The translations under genes and the position numbers were made by a program. DNA of 64,000 nucleotides, taken from assembly GCF_003387075.1 (NCBI RefSeq), contig NZ_QUMQ01000001.1:4960001-5024000 (forward strand), read 5' to 3'. The stretch comes from Asanoa ferruginea. Lineage in GTDB: Bacteria; Actinomycetota; Actinomycetes; Mycobacteriales; Micromonosporaceae. The stretch's first letter is position 1, and each line of letters begins with the position of its first letter. Below, piece after piece: positions 52,447 through 64,000 of this stretch. Under the pieces are notes generated by a model, which was given only the letters and a program-made list of their open reading frames with translations, made no database searches and was not told the origin of the DNA.

Positions 52447-53037
52447 GTGGCCTTTCCCAAGGCCGCCCCATCCTCGACGACGTCCGGTTCGCCACCGTCT
52501 GTGAAGGTCATCCTCACTGAGACGGATCTGGCGCGGGTCGTCGACCGGATCGCACACCAGATCCTCGAAAAGACCGACGGTGCCGACGGCACCGTCCTGC
52601 TCGGCATCCCGACCCGGGGCGTGCCGCTGGCCCACCGGCTGGCCACCCGGATCGCCGCTTTCGAGGGCGTCGACGTGCCCGTCGGTGTGCTCGACGTCAC
52701 TCTCTACCGCGACGACCTGCGGCTGCGCGCGACCCGCGCACTCGGCCCGACCAACATGCCGCCCGGCGGCATCGACGGCCGGCGGGTCATCCTCGTCGAC
52801 GACGTGCTCTTCTCCGGCCGCACCGTGCGGGCCGCCCTCGATGCCCTCTCCGACCTCGGCCGGCCCAGCTCGGTCCAGCTCGCGGTGATCGTCGACCGCG
52901 GCCACCGGGAGTTGCCGATCCGCGCCGACTACGTGGGCAAGAACATCCCCACCGCGCGCACCGAGAGCGTCAAGGTCACGCTGGCCGAGACCGACGGCAG
53001 CGACGAGGTCAAGCTGATCGGCGAGGAGCCCACATGA
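52447..53037 (+). CDS. pyrR: bifunctional pyr operon regulator / uracil phosphoribosyltransferase
   Basis: A 196-residue type I phosphoribosyltransferase-fold protein that binds UMP/UTP and pyr mRNA. It has the PRPP motif [13 protein letters not shown], and [16 protein letters not shown] 52447 is chosen for its AAGGAGG six bases upstream; another in-frame GTG lies inside the RNA loop. First gene of an operon in which every junction through pyrF overlaps. Confidence 0.95.
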   Translation: MAFPKAAPSSTTSGSPPSVKVILTETDLARVVDRIAHQILEKTDGADGTVLLGIPTRGVPLAHRLATRIAAFEGVDVPVGVLDVTLYRDDLRLRATRALGPTNMPPGGIDGRRVILVDDVLFSGRTVRAALDALSDLGRPSSVQLAVIVDRGHRELPIRADYVGKNIPTARTESVKVTLAETDGSDEVKLIGEEPT

Positions 53038-53954
53038 TCAAGCATCTGTTGTCGGCCGCCGACCTCGACAGCCAGCAGGCGATCCTGGTGCTCGACACCG
53101 CCGCCGAGCTGGCCAGCATCTCCGGCCGCGAGGTCAAGAAGCTGCCCACGCTGCGCGGTCGCACGGTGGTCAACCTCTTCTACGAAGACTCGACCCGCAC
53201 GCGCATCTCCTTCGAGGCCGCGGCCAAGCGACTCTCCGCCGACGTCATCAACTTCTCAGCCAAGGGTTCCAGCGTCTCCAAGGGCGAGAGCCTCAAGGAC
53301 ACCGCGCTGACCCTCCAGGCGATGGGCGCCGACGCGGTGGTCATCCGCCACCCGGCCTCCGGTGCGCCGCACCGGCTCGCGAGCTGGGTCGGCGGTTCGG
53401 TGGTCAACGCCGGCGACGGCACCCACGAGCACCCGACCCAGGCGCTGCTCGACGCCTACACGATGCGCTCGCGGCTCGGCCGGCTCGAAGGCCTGCACGT
53501 GGCGATCGTCGGCGACGTGCTGCACAGCCGGGTCGCCCGCTCCAACGTGCTGCTGCTCACCACGCTCGGCGCGAAGGTCACCGTGGTCGGCCCGCCGACG
53601 CTGATCCCGGTCGACGTCGCACCGGCCCTCTCGCCCGACCTCCAGGTCTCCTACGACCTCGACGCGGTGCTGCCCGAGGTCGACGTGGTGATGATGCTGC
53701 GGGTCCAGCGCGAGCGGATGAACGACTCCTTCTTCCCATCGACCCGGGAGTACGCGCGCCGCTACGGGCTCGACGCGCAGCGCATGCGGCGGCTCCCCGA
53801 GCACGCGATCGTCATGCACCCCGGCCCGATGGTCCGGGGCATGGAGATCACTCCGGAGGTGGCCGACTCGGCCCGCTCCACGATCGTCGAACAGGTCGCC
53901 AACGGCGTCTCGGTCCGGATGGCCGTCCTCTACCTGCTCCTGGGGGGCAAATGA
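53034..53954 (+). CDS. pyrB: aspartate carbamoyltransferase catalytic subunit
   Basis: A 306-residue enzyme joining carbamoyl phosphate and aspartate, the committed step of pyrimidine synthesis. Carbamoyl-phosphate binding [13 protein letters not shown], the [10 protein letters not shown] loop, [11 protein letters not shown], and the aspartate-site region [11 protein letters not shown] are present. No pyrI regulatory-subunit gene is nearby. It starts at ATG overlapping pyrR (ATGA) and ends overlapping pyrC likewise. Confidence 0.97.
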   Translation: MIKHLLSAADLDSQQAILVLDTAAELASISGREVKKLPTLRGRTVVNLFYEDSTRTRISFEAAAKRLSADVINFSAKGSSVSKGESLKDTALTLQAMGADAVVIRHPASGAPHRLASWVGGSVVNAGDGTHEHPTQALLDAYTMRSRLGRLEGLHVAIVGDVLHSRVARSNVLLLTTLGAKVTVVGPPTLIPVDVAPALSPDLQVSYDLDAVLPEVDVVMMLRVQRERMNDSFFPSTREYARRYGLDAQRMRRLPEHAIVMHPGPMVRGMEITPEVADSARSTIVEQVANGVSVRMAVLYLLLGGK

Positions 53955-55225
53955 GCACCACATACCTGGTCAAGGGAGTCAGCGTCGCCGGCGCCGAGCC
54001 GACCGACCTGCTGATCCGCGACGGCGTCATCGCCGCGGCCGGGGACTCGCCCCGGGACGCCCAGGTGATCGACGGCGCCGGCCTGGTCGCGCTGCCGGGC
54101 CTGGTCGACCTGCACACCCACCTGCGTGAGCCGGGCCGGGAAGACGCGGAGACGGTCGAGTCCGGCTCGCGGGCCGCGGCCCTCGGCGGGTTCACCGCGG
54201 TCTGCGCGATGGCCAACACCTCGCCGGTCGCCGACACGGCCGGCGTGGTCGAGCAGGTCTGGCGGCTCGGTCGCGAGGCGGGCCTGGTCGACGTGCAGCC
54301 GATCGGCGCGGTCACGGTCGGCCTGGCCGGCCAGCACCTCGCGGAGCTCGGCGCGATGGCCACCTCCGCGGCCAAGGTGCGGATCTTCTCCGACGACGGG
54401 CACTGCGTCTCCGACCCCCGGCTGATGCGCCGCGCGCTCGAATACGTCAAGGCGTTCGACGGCGTGATCGCCCAGCACGCCGAGGAGCCCCGGCTGACCG
54501 AGGGCGCCCAGATGCACGAGGGCGAGGTCTCCGCGCGGCTCGGCCTGACCGGCTGGCCGGCGGTCGCCGAAGAGGCGATCATCGCCCGCGACGCGCTGCT
54601 GGCCGGCCACGTCGGCGCCCGCCTGCACGTGTGCCACGTGAGCACCGCCGGCTCGGTCGACGTGATCAGGCAGGCCAAAGCGGCCGGCGTACGGGTGACC
54701 GCCGAGGTGACGCCGCACCACCTGCTGCTGACCGACGAGCGGGCCAGTTCTTACGACCCGGTGTTCAAGGTCAACCCGCCGCTGCGCACCCAGGCCGACG
54801 TGATGGCACTGCGTAAGGCCCTGGCCGAGGGCGTCATCGACATCGTGGCGACCGACCACGCTCCGCACGCCGTCGAAGACAAGGAATGCGAGTGGGCCTA
54901 CGCCCGGCCGGGCATGCTCGGCCTGGAGACCGCCCTCTCGATCGTGCTCGACGTGCTCGGTCCCGACTGGCCGCTGATCGCCGAGCGGATGTCGCGGACG
55001 CCGGCCCGGATCGCCGGGCTGGCCGAACACGGCCACCTGCCGGTGCCCGGCGCGCCGGCGACGTTCACGCTGGTCGACCCCGCGGCCCGCTGGGAGGTCG
55101 ACCCGACCGGGTCGGCGTCCCGGTCGCGCAACACCCCGTACGCCGGAATGACCCTGCCCGGTCGGATCGTCGCGACGTTCCTGCGTGGCGAGCCGACGGT
55201 GCTGGATGGAAAGGCAGTCAAATGA
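53951..55225 (+). CDS. pyrC: dihydroorotase (class I)
   Basis: A 424-residue amidohydrolase closing the dihydroorotate ring. Metal-binding [10 protein letters not shown] is near residue 55, followed by further histidine ligands ([17 protein letters not shown]) and the catalytic aspartate in VATDHAPH. N at FKVNPPLRT belongs to the substrate site. It overlaps pyrB and carA by four bases each. Confidence 0.97.
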   Translation: MSTTYLVKGVSVAGAEPTDLLIRDGVIAAAGDSPRDAQVIDGAGLVALPGLVDLHTHLREPGREDAETVESGSRAAALGGFTAVCAMANTSPVADTAGVVEQVWRLGREAGLVDVQPIGAVTVGLAGQHLAELGAMATSAAKVRIFSDDGHCVSDPRLMRRALEYVKAFDGVIAQHAEEPRLTEGAQMHEGEVSARLGLTGWPAVAEEAIIARDALLAGHVGARLHVCHVSTAGSVDVIRQAKAAGVRVTAEVTPHHLLLTDERASSYDPVFKVNPPLRTQADVMALRKALAEGVIDIVATDHAPHAVEDKECEWAYARPGMLGLETALSIVLDVLGPDWPLIAERMSRTPARIAGLAEHGHLPVPGAPATFTLVDPAARWEVDPTGSASRSRNTPYAGMTLPGRIVATFLRGEPTVLDGKAVK

Positions 55226-56332
55226 GGCGCCCCGCGCTGCTCGTCCTGGAGGACGGGCGGACGTTCCACGGTGAGTCCTACGGCAGCGTGGGCGAGACCT
55301 TCGGCGAGGCGGTGTTCACCACCGCGATGACCGGCTACCAGGAGACGCTCACCGACCCGTCCTACCACCGCCAGGTCGTGGTGCAGACCGCACCGCACAT
55401 CGGCAACACCGGCGTCAACGACGAAGACGACGAGTCGTCGAAGATCTGGGTCGCCGGCTACGTGGTGCGCGACCCGGCCCGGCTCGCCTCCAACTGGCGG
55501 CGCACCGGCGACCTCGAGGACCGGCTGGCCGCCGAGGGTGTGGTCGGCATCGCCGGCATCGACACCCGGGCGCTGACCCGGCACCTGCGCGACCGCGGCG
55601 CCATGCGGGTCGGCGTCTCCAGCGTCACCGACGACCCGGAAGCGCTGCTGCGCAAGGTCCGCGAGGCGCCCGAGATGGTCGGCGCCGACCTGTCGGCCCA
55701 GGTGACCACGGCTAAGCCGTACACCGTGAACGCCCTTGGCTCGCATGAGTTCACCGTCGCGGCGGTCGACCTCGGCATCAAGCGCAACGTCGCGCGGCGG
55801 CTGGCCGCCCGGGGCGTGACCACCCACGTGATGCCGGCCGGCTCGTCGATCGACGACCTGCTGGCGACCGGCGCCGACGCGGTGTTCTTCTCGCCCGGCC
55901 CGGGTGACCCGGCCACCGCCGACGGCGCGGTCGAGTTGGCCCGCGAGGTGATGCGCCGCCAGATCCCGCTGTTCGGCATCTGCTTCGGCTCGCAGATCCT
56001 CGGCCGGGCGCTCGGCTTCGGCACCTACAAGCTGGCCTTCGGCCACCGGGGCAGCAACCAGCCGGTGCTCGACCGGATGACCGGCAAGGTCGAGGTGACC
56101 TCGCACAACCACGGGTTCGCCGTGGACGCGCCGCTGGAGGGTTCGGTGGCCACCGACTTCGGCGACGTCGCGGTCTCGCACGTCTGCCTCAACGACAACG
56201 TGGTGGAGGGCCTGCGCGCACACGACGTGCCGGCCTTCACCGTCCAGTACCACCCGGAAGCGGCCGCCGGTCCGCACGACGCCGACTACCTGTTCGACCG
56301 GTTCCGGGAATTGATCGCGGGGGAGAAGGTCA

Positions 56333-56340
<8 letters not shown>
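55222..56340 (+). CDS. carA: carbamoyl-phosphate synthase small subunit
   Basis: A 372-residue glutamine amidotransferase subunit. The N-terminal domain shows [15 protein letters not shown] and [17 protein letters not shown]; the class I amidotransferase domain has SPGPGDP, the nucleophile cysteine in [11 protein letters not shown] and the catalytic His-Glu in [10 protein letters not shown]. It starts at ATG overlapping the pyrC stop, and carB begins eight bases before its own stop. Confidence 0.97.
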
Positions 56341-59651
<3,311 letters not shown>

Positions 59652-59662
<11 letters not shown>

Positions 59663-60737
59663 GCGGGTCGTCCGGCCGGCGCTGTTCCGGATCGGCTCCG
59701 GTGACGCCGAGGCCGCACACGAGTGGACGCTGACGCGGCTGGCGGGTCTCCCGCCGGCCGCGCGGCGGATCATGGCTCTGCGGTACGCCAGGCGTGATCC
59801 GCGCACCGTCTTCGGCGTCGAGTTCCCCAACCCGGTCGGGCTGGCGGCCGGCGTCGACAAGAACGGGGTGGCGCTCGCGGCGTGGCCGGCTCTGGGGTTC
59901 GGGTTCGTCGAGGTCGGCACGGTGACCGCGCACCCGCAGCCGGGCAACCCGAAGCCACGGCTGTTCCGGCTGCGCGGCAGCGACGCGATCGTCAACCGGA
60001 TGGGCTTCAACAACGAAGGCGCCGCGGCCCTCGCGGCCCGACTGGCGGGAGCGACCGGCGCCGGCAACGCGCCGCCCGCGGGCAGCCCAGCCGGCAACGC
60101 GCCGGCCGACGGCGCTGCCGCGACTGCGGCGCCGCCGTTCGGCGTGCCGCTGGGGATCTCCCTCGGCAAGTCGAAGGTGACGCCGCTGGACGAGGCCGTC
60201 GACGACTACCTGGCGTCTTACAAGCTGCTCCGGGACCACGGTGACTACTTCGCCGTCAACGTGTCGTCGCCGAACACGCCGGGGCTGCGGTCGCTGCAGG
60301 ACCGCGACTCGATCGACGCGCTGCTGCGCGCGCTGGTGGGCGAGAAGCCGATCCTCGTGAAGATCGCCCCGGACCTCTCTGAGGCGGCCATCGCCGAGCT
60401 TCTGGAGGTCTGCCTGGCCCGCGGCGCGGCGGGGGTGATCGCCACCAACACAACGCTGAGCCGCTCCGGCCTGGCTGCTGCCGACGCCGCCACCGGGGCC
60501 GAGACCGGCGGGCTGTCCGGCGCGCCACTGACCCGGCGGGCCCGCGAGGTCGTCCGGTTTGTGCACAACGAGACCGGCGGGCGGCTGCCCGTGATCGGGG
60601 TCGGCGGCATCATGTCGGCCGACGACGCGAGCCGGATGTTCGATGCCGGCGCGAGCCTGGTGCAGGTCTACACGGGGTTCATCTACCACGGTCCGGCGCT
60701 GGTCCGGCAGATCGTCGCGCAGAAAGGACAATCATGA
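59652..60737 (+). CDS. pyrD: dihydroorotate dehydrogenase (quinone), class 2
   Basis: A 361-residue membrane-associated flavoprotein oxidising dihydroorotate to orotate with quinone. N-terminal membrane-association helices ([24 protein letters not shown]), then [39 protein letters not shown] with the catalytic serine of class 2 enzymes, and [11 protein letters not shown] for FMN phosphate. A low-complexity Ala/Pro/Gly/Asn insert of about 30 residues (about 133-163) sits before [11 protein letters not shown]. Starts at GTG inside the end of carB. Confidence 0.95.
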
Positions 60738-61579
60738 CAAAAGCCTTCGGTGTACGGCTGCACGAGGCCCTCGCCACCCGCGGCCCGCTCTGTGTCGGCA
60801 TCGATCCTCATCCAAGTCTGCTGGAGTCCTGGGGGCTGCCGGACGACGTCGACGGGCTGGCCCGGTTCGCCGAAACCGTCGTCGAGGCGCTCGCCGACCG
60901 GGTCGCCGTGGTCAAGCCGCAGTCGGCGTTCTTCGAGCGACACGGGTCCCAAGGGGTAGCCGTCCTTGAGTCGGTTATCCGACAGTTGCGCGATGCCGGG
61001 GCACTCGTACTCCTCGATGTGAAGCGGGGCGACATCGGCTCGACCGTAGCCGCCTACGCCGCGGCCTATCTCGACCCGGCGAGCCCGCTGCGTGCCGACG
61101 CGATCACGGCGAGCCCCTACCTCGGCGTCGGTTCGCTGCGCCCGATGTTCGACGCGGCGTCCGCGCATGATGGCGGAGTGTTCGTTCTGGCGCTCACCTC
61201 CAACCCGGAGGGCGCCGCCGTGCAACGCGCCGTCGGTCCCGGCGGCCGGACTGTCGCGCAGACCGTGATTGACGAGATTTCCCAGCTCAACAGGGGTGCG
61301 GAGCCGCTCGGGAGCTTCGGTCTGGTGGTCGGCGCGACGGTCGGCGATACCGGCCATGATCTTTCCCGGGTGAACGGCCCGATCCTCGCGCCGGGCCTCG
61401 GCGCTCAGGGCGCCACCGCGTCCGACCTGCGTACCGTCTTCGGTAATGATCTTGATTGGGTGGTTCCGTCCTACTCGCGGGAGATCCTCGCCCGGGGGCC
61501 CTCGGTGTCCGATTTGCGAGGCGCGGCGGAGCAGGCGGTGCGCGACTGCCGAGCGGTTTTGGGCCCCCGAACGAGGTGA
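60734..61579 (+). CDS. pyrF: orotidine 5'-phosphate decarboxylase (type 2)
   Basis: A 281-residue enzyme making UMP. It is of the longer actinobacterial type 2 form: [15 protein letters not shown] at the N-terminus, [12 protein letters not shown], and the catalytic [12 protein letters not shown] with the D-K-x-x-D array. Late segments VGATVGDTG and [11 protein letters not shown] bind phosphate. The ATG overlaps the pyrD stop; this is the last gene of the operon, and a 168-base gap follows. Confidence 0.97.
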   Translation: MTKAFGVRLHEALATRGPLCVGIDPHPSLLESWGLPDDVDGLARFAETVVEALADRVAVVKPQSAFFERHGSQGVAVLESVIRQLRDAGALVLLDVKRGDIGSTVAAYAAAYLDPASPLRADAITASPYLGVGSLRPMFDAASAHDGGVFVLALTSNPEGAAVQRAVGPGGRTVAQTVIDEISQLNRGAEPLGSFGLVVGATVGDTGHDLSRVNGPILAPGLGAQGATASDLRTVFGNDLDWVVPSYSREILARGPSVSDLRGAAEQAVRDCRAVLGPRTR

Positions 61580-61747
61580 CACGGGGGATCAAGATTTCGT
61601 GATCAACGCGCGCCGACGTTGCCGAAAACCAATCGGGCCGCTAGTTTTCCCGGCGCTGGGAACCACATGCCCCTTTGGTTCACGGCCACCCCACGTTTCA
61701 CGACCGCGGCGGAAATTCCCGATCGCGGTAGGACCTGAGGAGAACTG

Positions 61748-62065
61748 GTGCCGCTCCCGTCACTGAGCCCCGAACAGCGCGCGGCAGCGCTGGAAAAGGC
61801 AGCGGAGATCCGCAAAGCCCGCGCCGAGCTGAAGGAGCAGCTCAAGCAGGGCAAGACCACCCTTTCCGCCGTGCTCGACCGGGCCGAGGCTGACGACGTC
61901 GTCGGCAAGCTGAAGGTCTCGGCCGTGCTGCAGGCGATGCCGGGTATCGGCAAGATCCGGGCTACCCAGATCATGGAGAAGCTCAAGATCGCCGACAGCC
62001 GCCGTCTGCGTGGCCTCGGCGACCAGCAGCGCAAGGCGCTCCTTGGAGAGTTCGCCGGCAGCTGA
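61748..62065 (+). CDS. mihF: actinobacterial integration host factor (mIHF/sIHF)
   Basis: A 105-residue nucleoid-associated protein, unrelated in sequence to enterobacterial IHF. A long N-terminal helix (LSPEQRAAALEKAAEIRKAR) leads to a helix-two-turn-helix DNA-binding core with MPGIGKIRATQIMEKLKIA and RRLRGLGDQQRKALL. GTG is the start, behind GAGGAGAA. Its own promoter probably lies in the 168 bases after pyrF. Order pyrF-mihF-gmk-rpoZ-coaBC is usual for actinomycetes. Confidence 0.95.
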   Translation: MPLPSLSPEQRAAALEKAAEIRKARAELKEQLKQGKTTLSAVLDRAEADDVVGKLKVSAVLQAMPGIGKIRATQIMEKLKIADSRRLRGLGDQQRKALLGEFAGS

Positions 62066-62096
62066 CCCGTCCCGCGGGTAGAACGAAGTAGTGACC

Positions 62097-62618
62097 ATGC
62101 ATGACGAGGCGCGCCCGGCGGCTCGGCTCACGGTCCTGACCGGTCCCTCCGAGGCCGGTCGGGCAGCCGTGGTCCGGCTGGTCCGGGCGCGTTCGCCGTG
62201 GGTGCGGATGCCCGTCCTGGTCACCACCCGGCGCCGGCGCGACCACGAGGTCGACGGCGTGCACTACACGTTCGTCGACGAGGCCGCGTTCGACCGCATG
62301 GTCGCCGAGCAGGGCCTGATCGAGTCGGCGGCGATCCGCCACCACCGCTACGGCACCCCCCGCCGCCCGGTGGAGGCCTGGCTCGCCGCCGGCGAGCCGG
62401 TGCTGGTGTCCATCGACCCCCGCGGGGCTCTGCTCGTCAGCGAGGCGCTGCCGGACACCCGCGTGGTGCTGCTGCTGGCCCCCGGCGACGGGGTGACGGG
62501 CGGCGACGGCGTCGCCGCGGCGATCATCAACCATGCCGCCGGGCGTGCTGCCGATGAGCTGGTAGGATTACTCGGTTCGTCATTCCTGACCCCGGCACGA
62601 CCGCCGCGCGGCGGTTGA
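62097..62618 (+). CDS. degenerate guanylate kinase homologue
   Basis: A 173-residue protein in the gmk position. The GMP-binding half is kept: LVTTRRRR, EVDGVHYTFVDEAAFDRM, and RYGTPRRPV. The Walker A site, normally GPSGxGKST, reads GPSEAGRAAV: glycine to glutamate, the catalytic lysine to arginine and the Ser/Thr to alanine. The lid region with its arginines between about residues 125 and 145 is missing, replaced by a short Gly/Asp stretch. It is therefore unlikely to phosphorylate GMP. The frame is intact with no stop. ATG 62097 is favoured over GTG 62091 by spacing to GAACGAAG. Confidence 0.85.
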   Translation: MHDEARPAARLTVLTGPSEAGRAAVVRLVRARSPWVRMPVLVTTRRRRDHEVDGVHYTFVDEAAFDRMVAEQGLIESAAIRHHRYGTPRRPVEAWLAAGEPVLVSIDPRGALLVSEALPDTRVVLLLAPGDGVTGGDGVAAAIINHAAGRAADELVGLLGSSFLTPARPPRGG

Positions 62619-62639
62619 GAACTTTGAGGTTTGTTTTCC

Positions 62640-62906
62640 GTGGGATCCATCGCCACCAACCCTGAAGGCATCACCAACCCGCCGATCGACGAGCTGCTCG
62701 AGAAGACCACGTCGAAATACGCGTTGGTCATCTTCGCGGCCAAGCGCGCCCGCCAGGTCAACGCCTACTACAGCCAGCTCGGCGAGGGCCTGCTCGAATA
62801 CGTCGGCCCGCTGGTGGAGACCACGCCGCAGGAGAAGCCCCTCTCCATCGCGATGCGGGAGATCAACGCCGGCCTGCTGACGGCCGAGCCGACCGACAAC
62901 CCCTAG
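62640..62906 (+). CDS. rpoZ: RNA polymerase subunit omega
   Basis: An 88-residue omega subunit that aids assembly of RNA polymerase through beta prime. Typical sequence: [32 protein letters not shown], and [17 protein letters not shown] 62640 is chosen, with GAGGT nine bases upstream; the earlier TTG at 62631 overlaps that spacer. It lies 21 bases after the gmk homologue. Confidence 0.95.
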   Translation: MGSIATNPEGITNPPIDELLEKTTSKYALVIFAAKRARQVNAYYSQLGEGLLEYVGPLVETTPQEKPLSIAMREINAGLLTAEPTDNP

Positions 62907-62909
62907 GTC

Positions 62910-64000
62910 ATGACCGCCCGGGTCGTGCTCGGCGTCGGTGGCGGCATCGCCGCCTACAAGGCCGCTGAGCTGCTCCGCCTGTTCACCGAGTCGGGGCACC
63001 GGGTCCGGGTGATCCCCACCGCGTCCGCGCTGCACTTCGTCGGCGCGCCGACCTGGGCCGCGCTGTCCAGGGAACCGGTCGCCGACGACGTGTGGGCCGA
63101 CGCCCACGAGGTGCCACACGTGCGCCTCGGCAAAGAGGCCGATCTGGTGGTGGTGGCTCCGGCCACCGCCGACCTGATCGCCAAGGCGGCCCACGGCCTC
63201 GCCGACGACCTGCTCACCAACACGCTGCTGACCGCGCGCTGCCCGGTCGTGCTGGCGCCGGCGATGCACACCGAGATGTGGGAGCACCCGGCGACGCAGG
63301 CCAACGTCGCGCTGCTGCGCTCCCGCGGCGTCCTGGTCATCGAGCCCGCCAGCGGCCGGCTGACCGGCGCCGACACCGGCAAGGGCCGGCTGCCCGACCC
63401 GGCCGAGATCTTCGCCTTCGCCCGCCGGGTGCTGGCCCGTGGCGGCGCCGCTCCGCAGGACCTCGCCGGCCGCCACGTGGTGGTCACCGCCGGCGGCACC
63501 CGCGAGCCGCTCGACCCGGTGCGCTTCCTGGGCAACCGGTCCTCCGGCAAGCAGGGCTACGCGTTCGCCCGCACCGCCGCCGCGCGCGGCGCCCGGGTCA
63601 CCCTGGTCAGCGCCAACCCGACCCTTCCGCCGCCGGCCGGCGTCGACCTGGTCGTCGTCGGCACCACCGAAGAGCTGCGCAAGGCGACCGTCGAGGCGGC
63701 CGCCGACGCCGACGCCGTGGTGATGGCCGCCGCGCCCGCCGATTTCCGCCCGGCGGTCTACGCTTCGGAAAAGATCAAAAAGGTTCCGGGCGAGGGCCCC
63801 GCGCCGATCGCGCTGGCGCTCAACCCCGACATCGCCGCCGAGCTGGGCGAGCGCAAGCCCGCCGGCCAGGTGCTGGTGGTCTTCGCAGCCGAGACCGTCT
63901 CGACCGAGGCGGCGCTGGCCAACGCGCGGCAAAAACTTGTTGTTAAGAAAGCCGACCTGATCGTCGTCAACCAGGTCGGCACCGATAAAGTCTTCGGGTC
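62910..64000 (+). CDS. coaBC: phosphopantothenoylcysteine decarboxylase / phosphopantothenate-cysteine ligase (3' end outside window)
   Basis: Bifunctional coenzyme A enzyme; about 363 codons are visible and the frame runs off the right edge. The CoaC flavoprotein half has VGGGIAAYKAAELLR, the active-site histidine in EVPHVRLGKEAD, and APAMHTEMWEHPAT (the PAMN motif with histidine in place of asparagine, as in mycobacteria). The CoaB half begins at HVVVTAGGTREPLDPVR, with LGNRSSGKQGYAFA and the lysine-rich SEKIKK. It starts three bases after rpoZ. Confidence 0.95.
   Translation, partial: MTARVVLGVGGGIAAYKAAELLRLFTESGHRVRVIPTASALHFVGAPTWAALSREPVADDVWADAHEVPHVRLGKEADLVVVAPATADLIAKAAHGLADDLLTNTLLTARCPVVLAPAMHTEMWEHPATQANVALLRSRGVLVIEPASGRLTGADTGKGRLPDPAEIFAFARRVLARGGAAPQDLAGRHVVVTAGGTREPLDPVRFLGNRSSGKQGYAFARTAAARGARVTLVSANPTLPPPAGVDLVVVGTTEELRKATVEAAADADAVVMAAAPADFRPAVYASEKIKKVPGEGPAPIALALNPDIAAELGERKPAGQVLVVFAAETVSTEAALANARQKLVVKKADLIVVNQVGTDKVFG

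Overview
The window is chromosomal DNA from a very GC-rich actinomycete. GTG and TTG starts are common, neighbouring genes are often joined by 4-nt overlaps, and codon third positions are almost always G or C. BldD, the actinobacterial integration host factor mIHF, an alaS-ruvX-mltG-aroE-aroC-aroK-aroB run, and efp-nusB-bldD-pyrR followed by the full pyrimidine operon point to Micromonosporaceae (Micromonospora/Actinoplanes relatives). The family call is an inference from gene content and order; no database was searched.

Layout. (1) 1-4.5 kb: partial membrane-anchored peptidyl-prolyl isomerase, MBL hydrolase, hisS, thioesterase, HxlR regulator, a 73-bp tandem array and an MT0933-like antitoxin homologue. 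(2) 4.5-9.3 kb: a compact urease operon ureABCFGD on the minus strand, with a GlnR-like half-site pair upstream and no ureE or nickel transporter. (3) 9.4-11.5 kb: zinc-ribbon MBL protein, 45-bp repeats, a small membrane protein and a two-domain YbaB-like protein. (4) 11.5-19.1 kb: a translationally coupled four-gene cluster on the minus strand, SWIM/DUF5691-like protein, MoxR-type AAA+ ATPase, DUF5682-like protein and VWA protein. This is the best candidate here for a poorly described system. (5) 19.2-24.8 kb: aspS, an epimerase-like protein, a GNAT protein, a small membrane protein and rarA, with two perfect DnaA boxes upstream of aspS. (6) 24.9-30.0 kb: one 1,699-codon low-complexity repeat protein with a C-terminal transmembrane anchor. 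(7) 30.1-36.1 kb: two small membrane proteins, alaS, ruvX, mltG, aroE. (8) 36.1-37.1 kb: non-coding stretch with a terminator, a 54-bp tandem array and a perfect 42-bp palindrome. (9) 37.1-43.2 kb: aroC, aroK, a hydrolase/WYL-regulator divergent pair, a kinase-ParB-like fusion, a DinB protein and aroB. (10) 43.2-50.5 kb: accessory block of a two-component system, methyltransferase, DUF6220-like protein, multicopper oxidase and two membrane mannosyltransferase-type proteins. (11) 50.6-64 kb: efp, nusB, bldD, then pyrR-pyrB-pyrC-carA-carB-pyrD-pyrF as one overlapping operon with a PyrR-binding RNA loop at its head, then mihF, a degenerate guanylate kinase homologue, rpoZ and the start of coaBC.

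The genes cover aminoacyl-tRNA synthesis (His, Asp, Ala), the shikimate pathway (aroE, C, K, B), complete de novo UMP synthesis, urea catabolism and developmental or nucleoid regulation. A recurring local feature is expansion of short GC-rich tandem repeats, both between genes (73-, 45- and 54-bp arrays) and inside coding regions (ureF, pyrD, the antitoxin homologue and the giant 17-residue-repeat protein). The one clearly degraded enzyme is the guanylate kinase homologue, which has lost the Walker A lysine and the lid.
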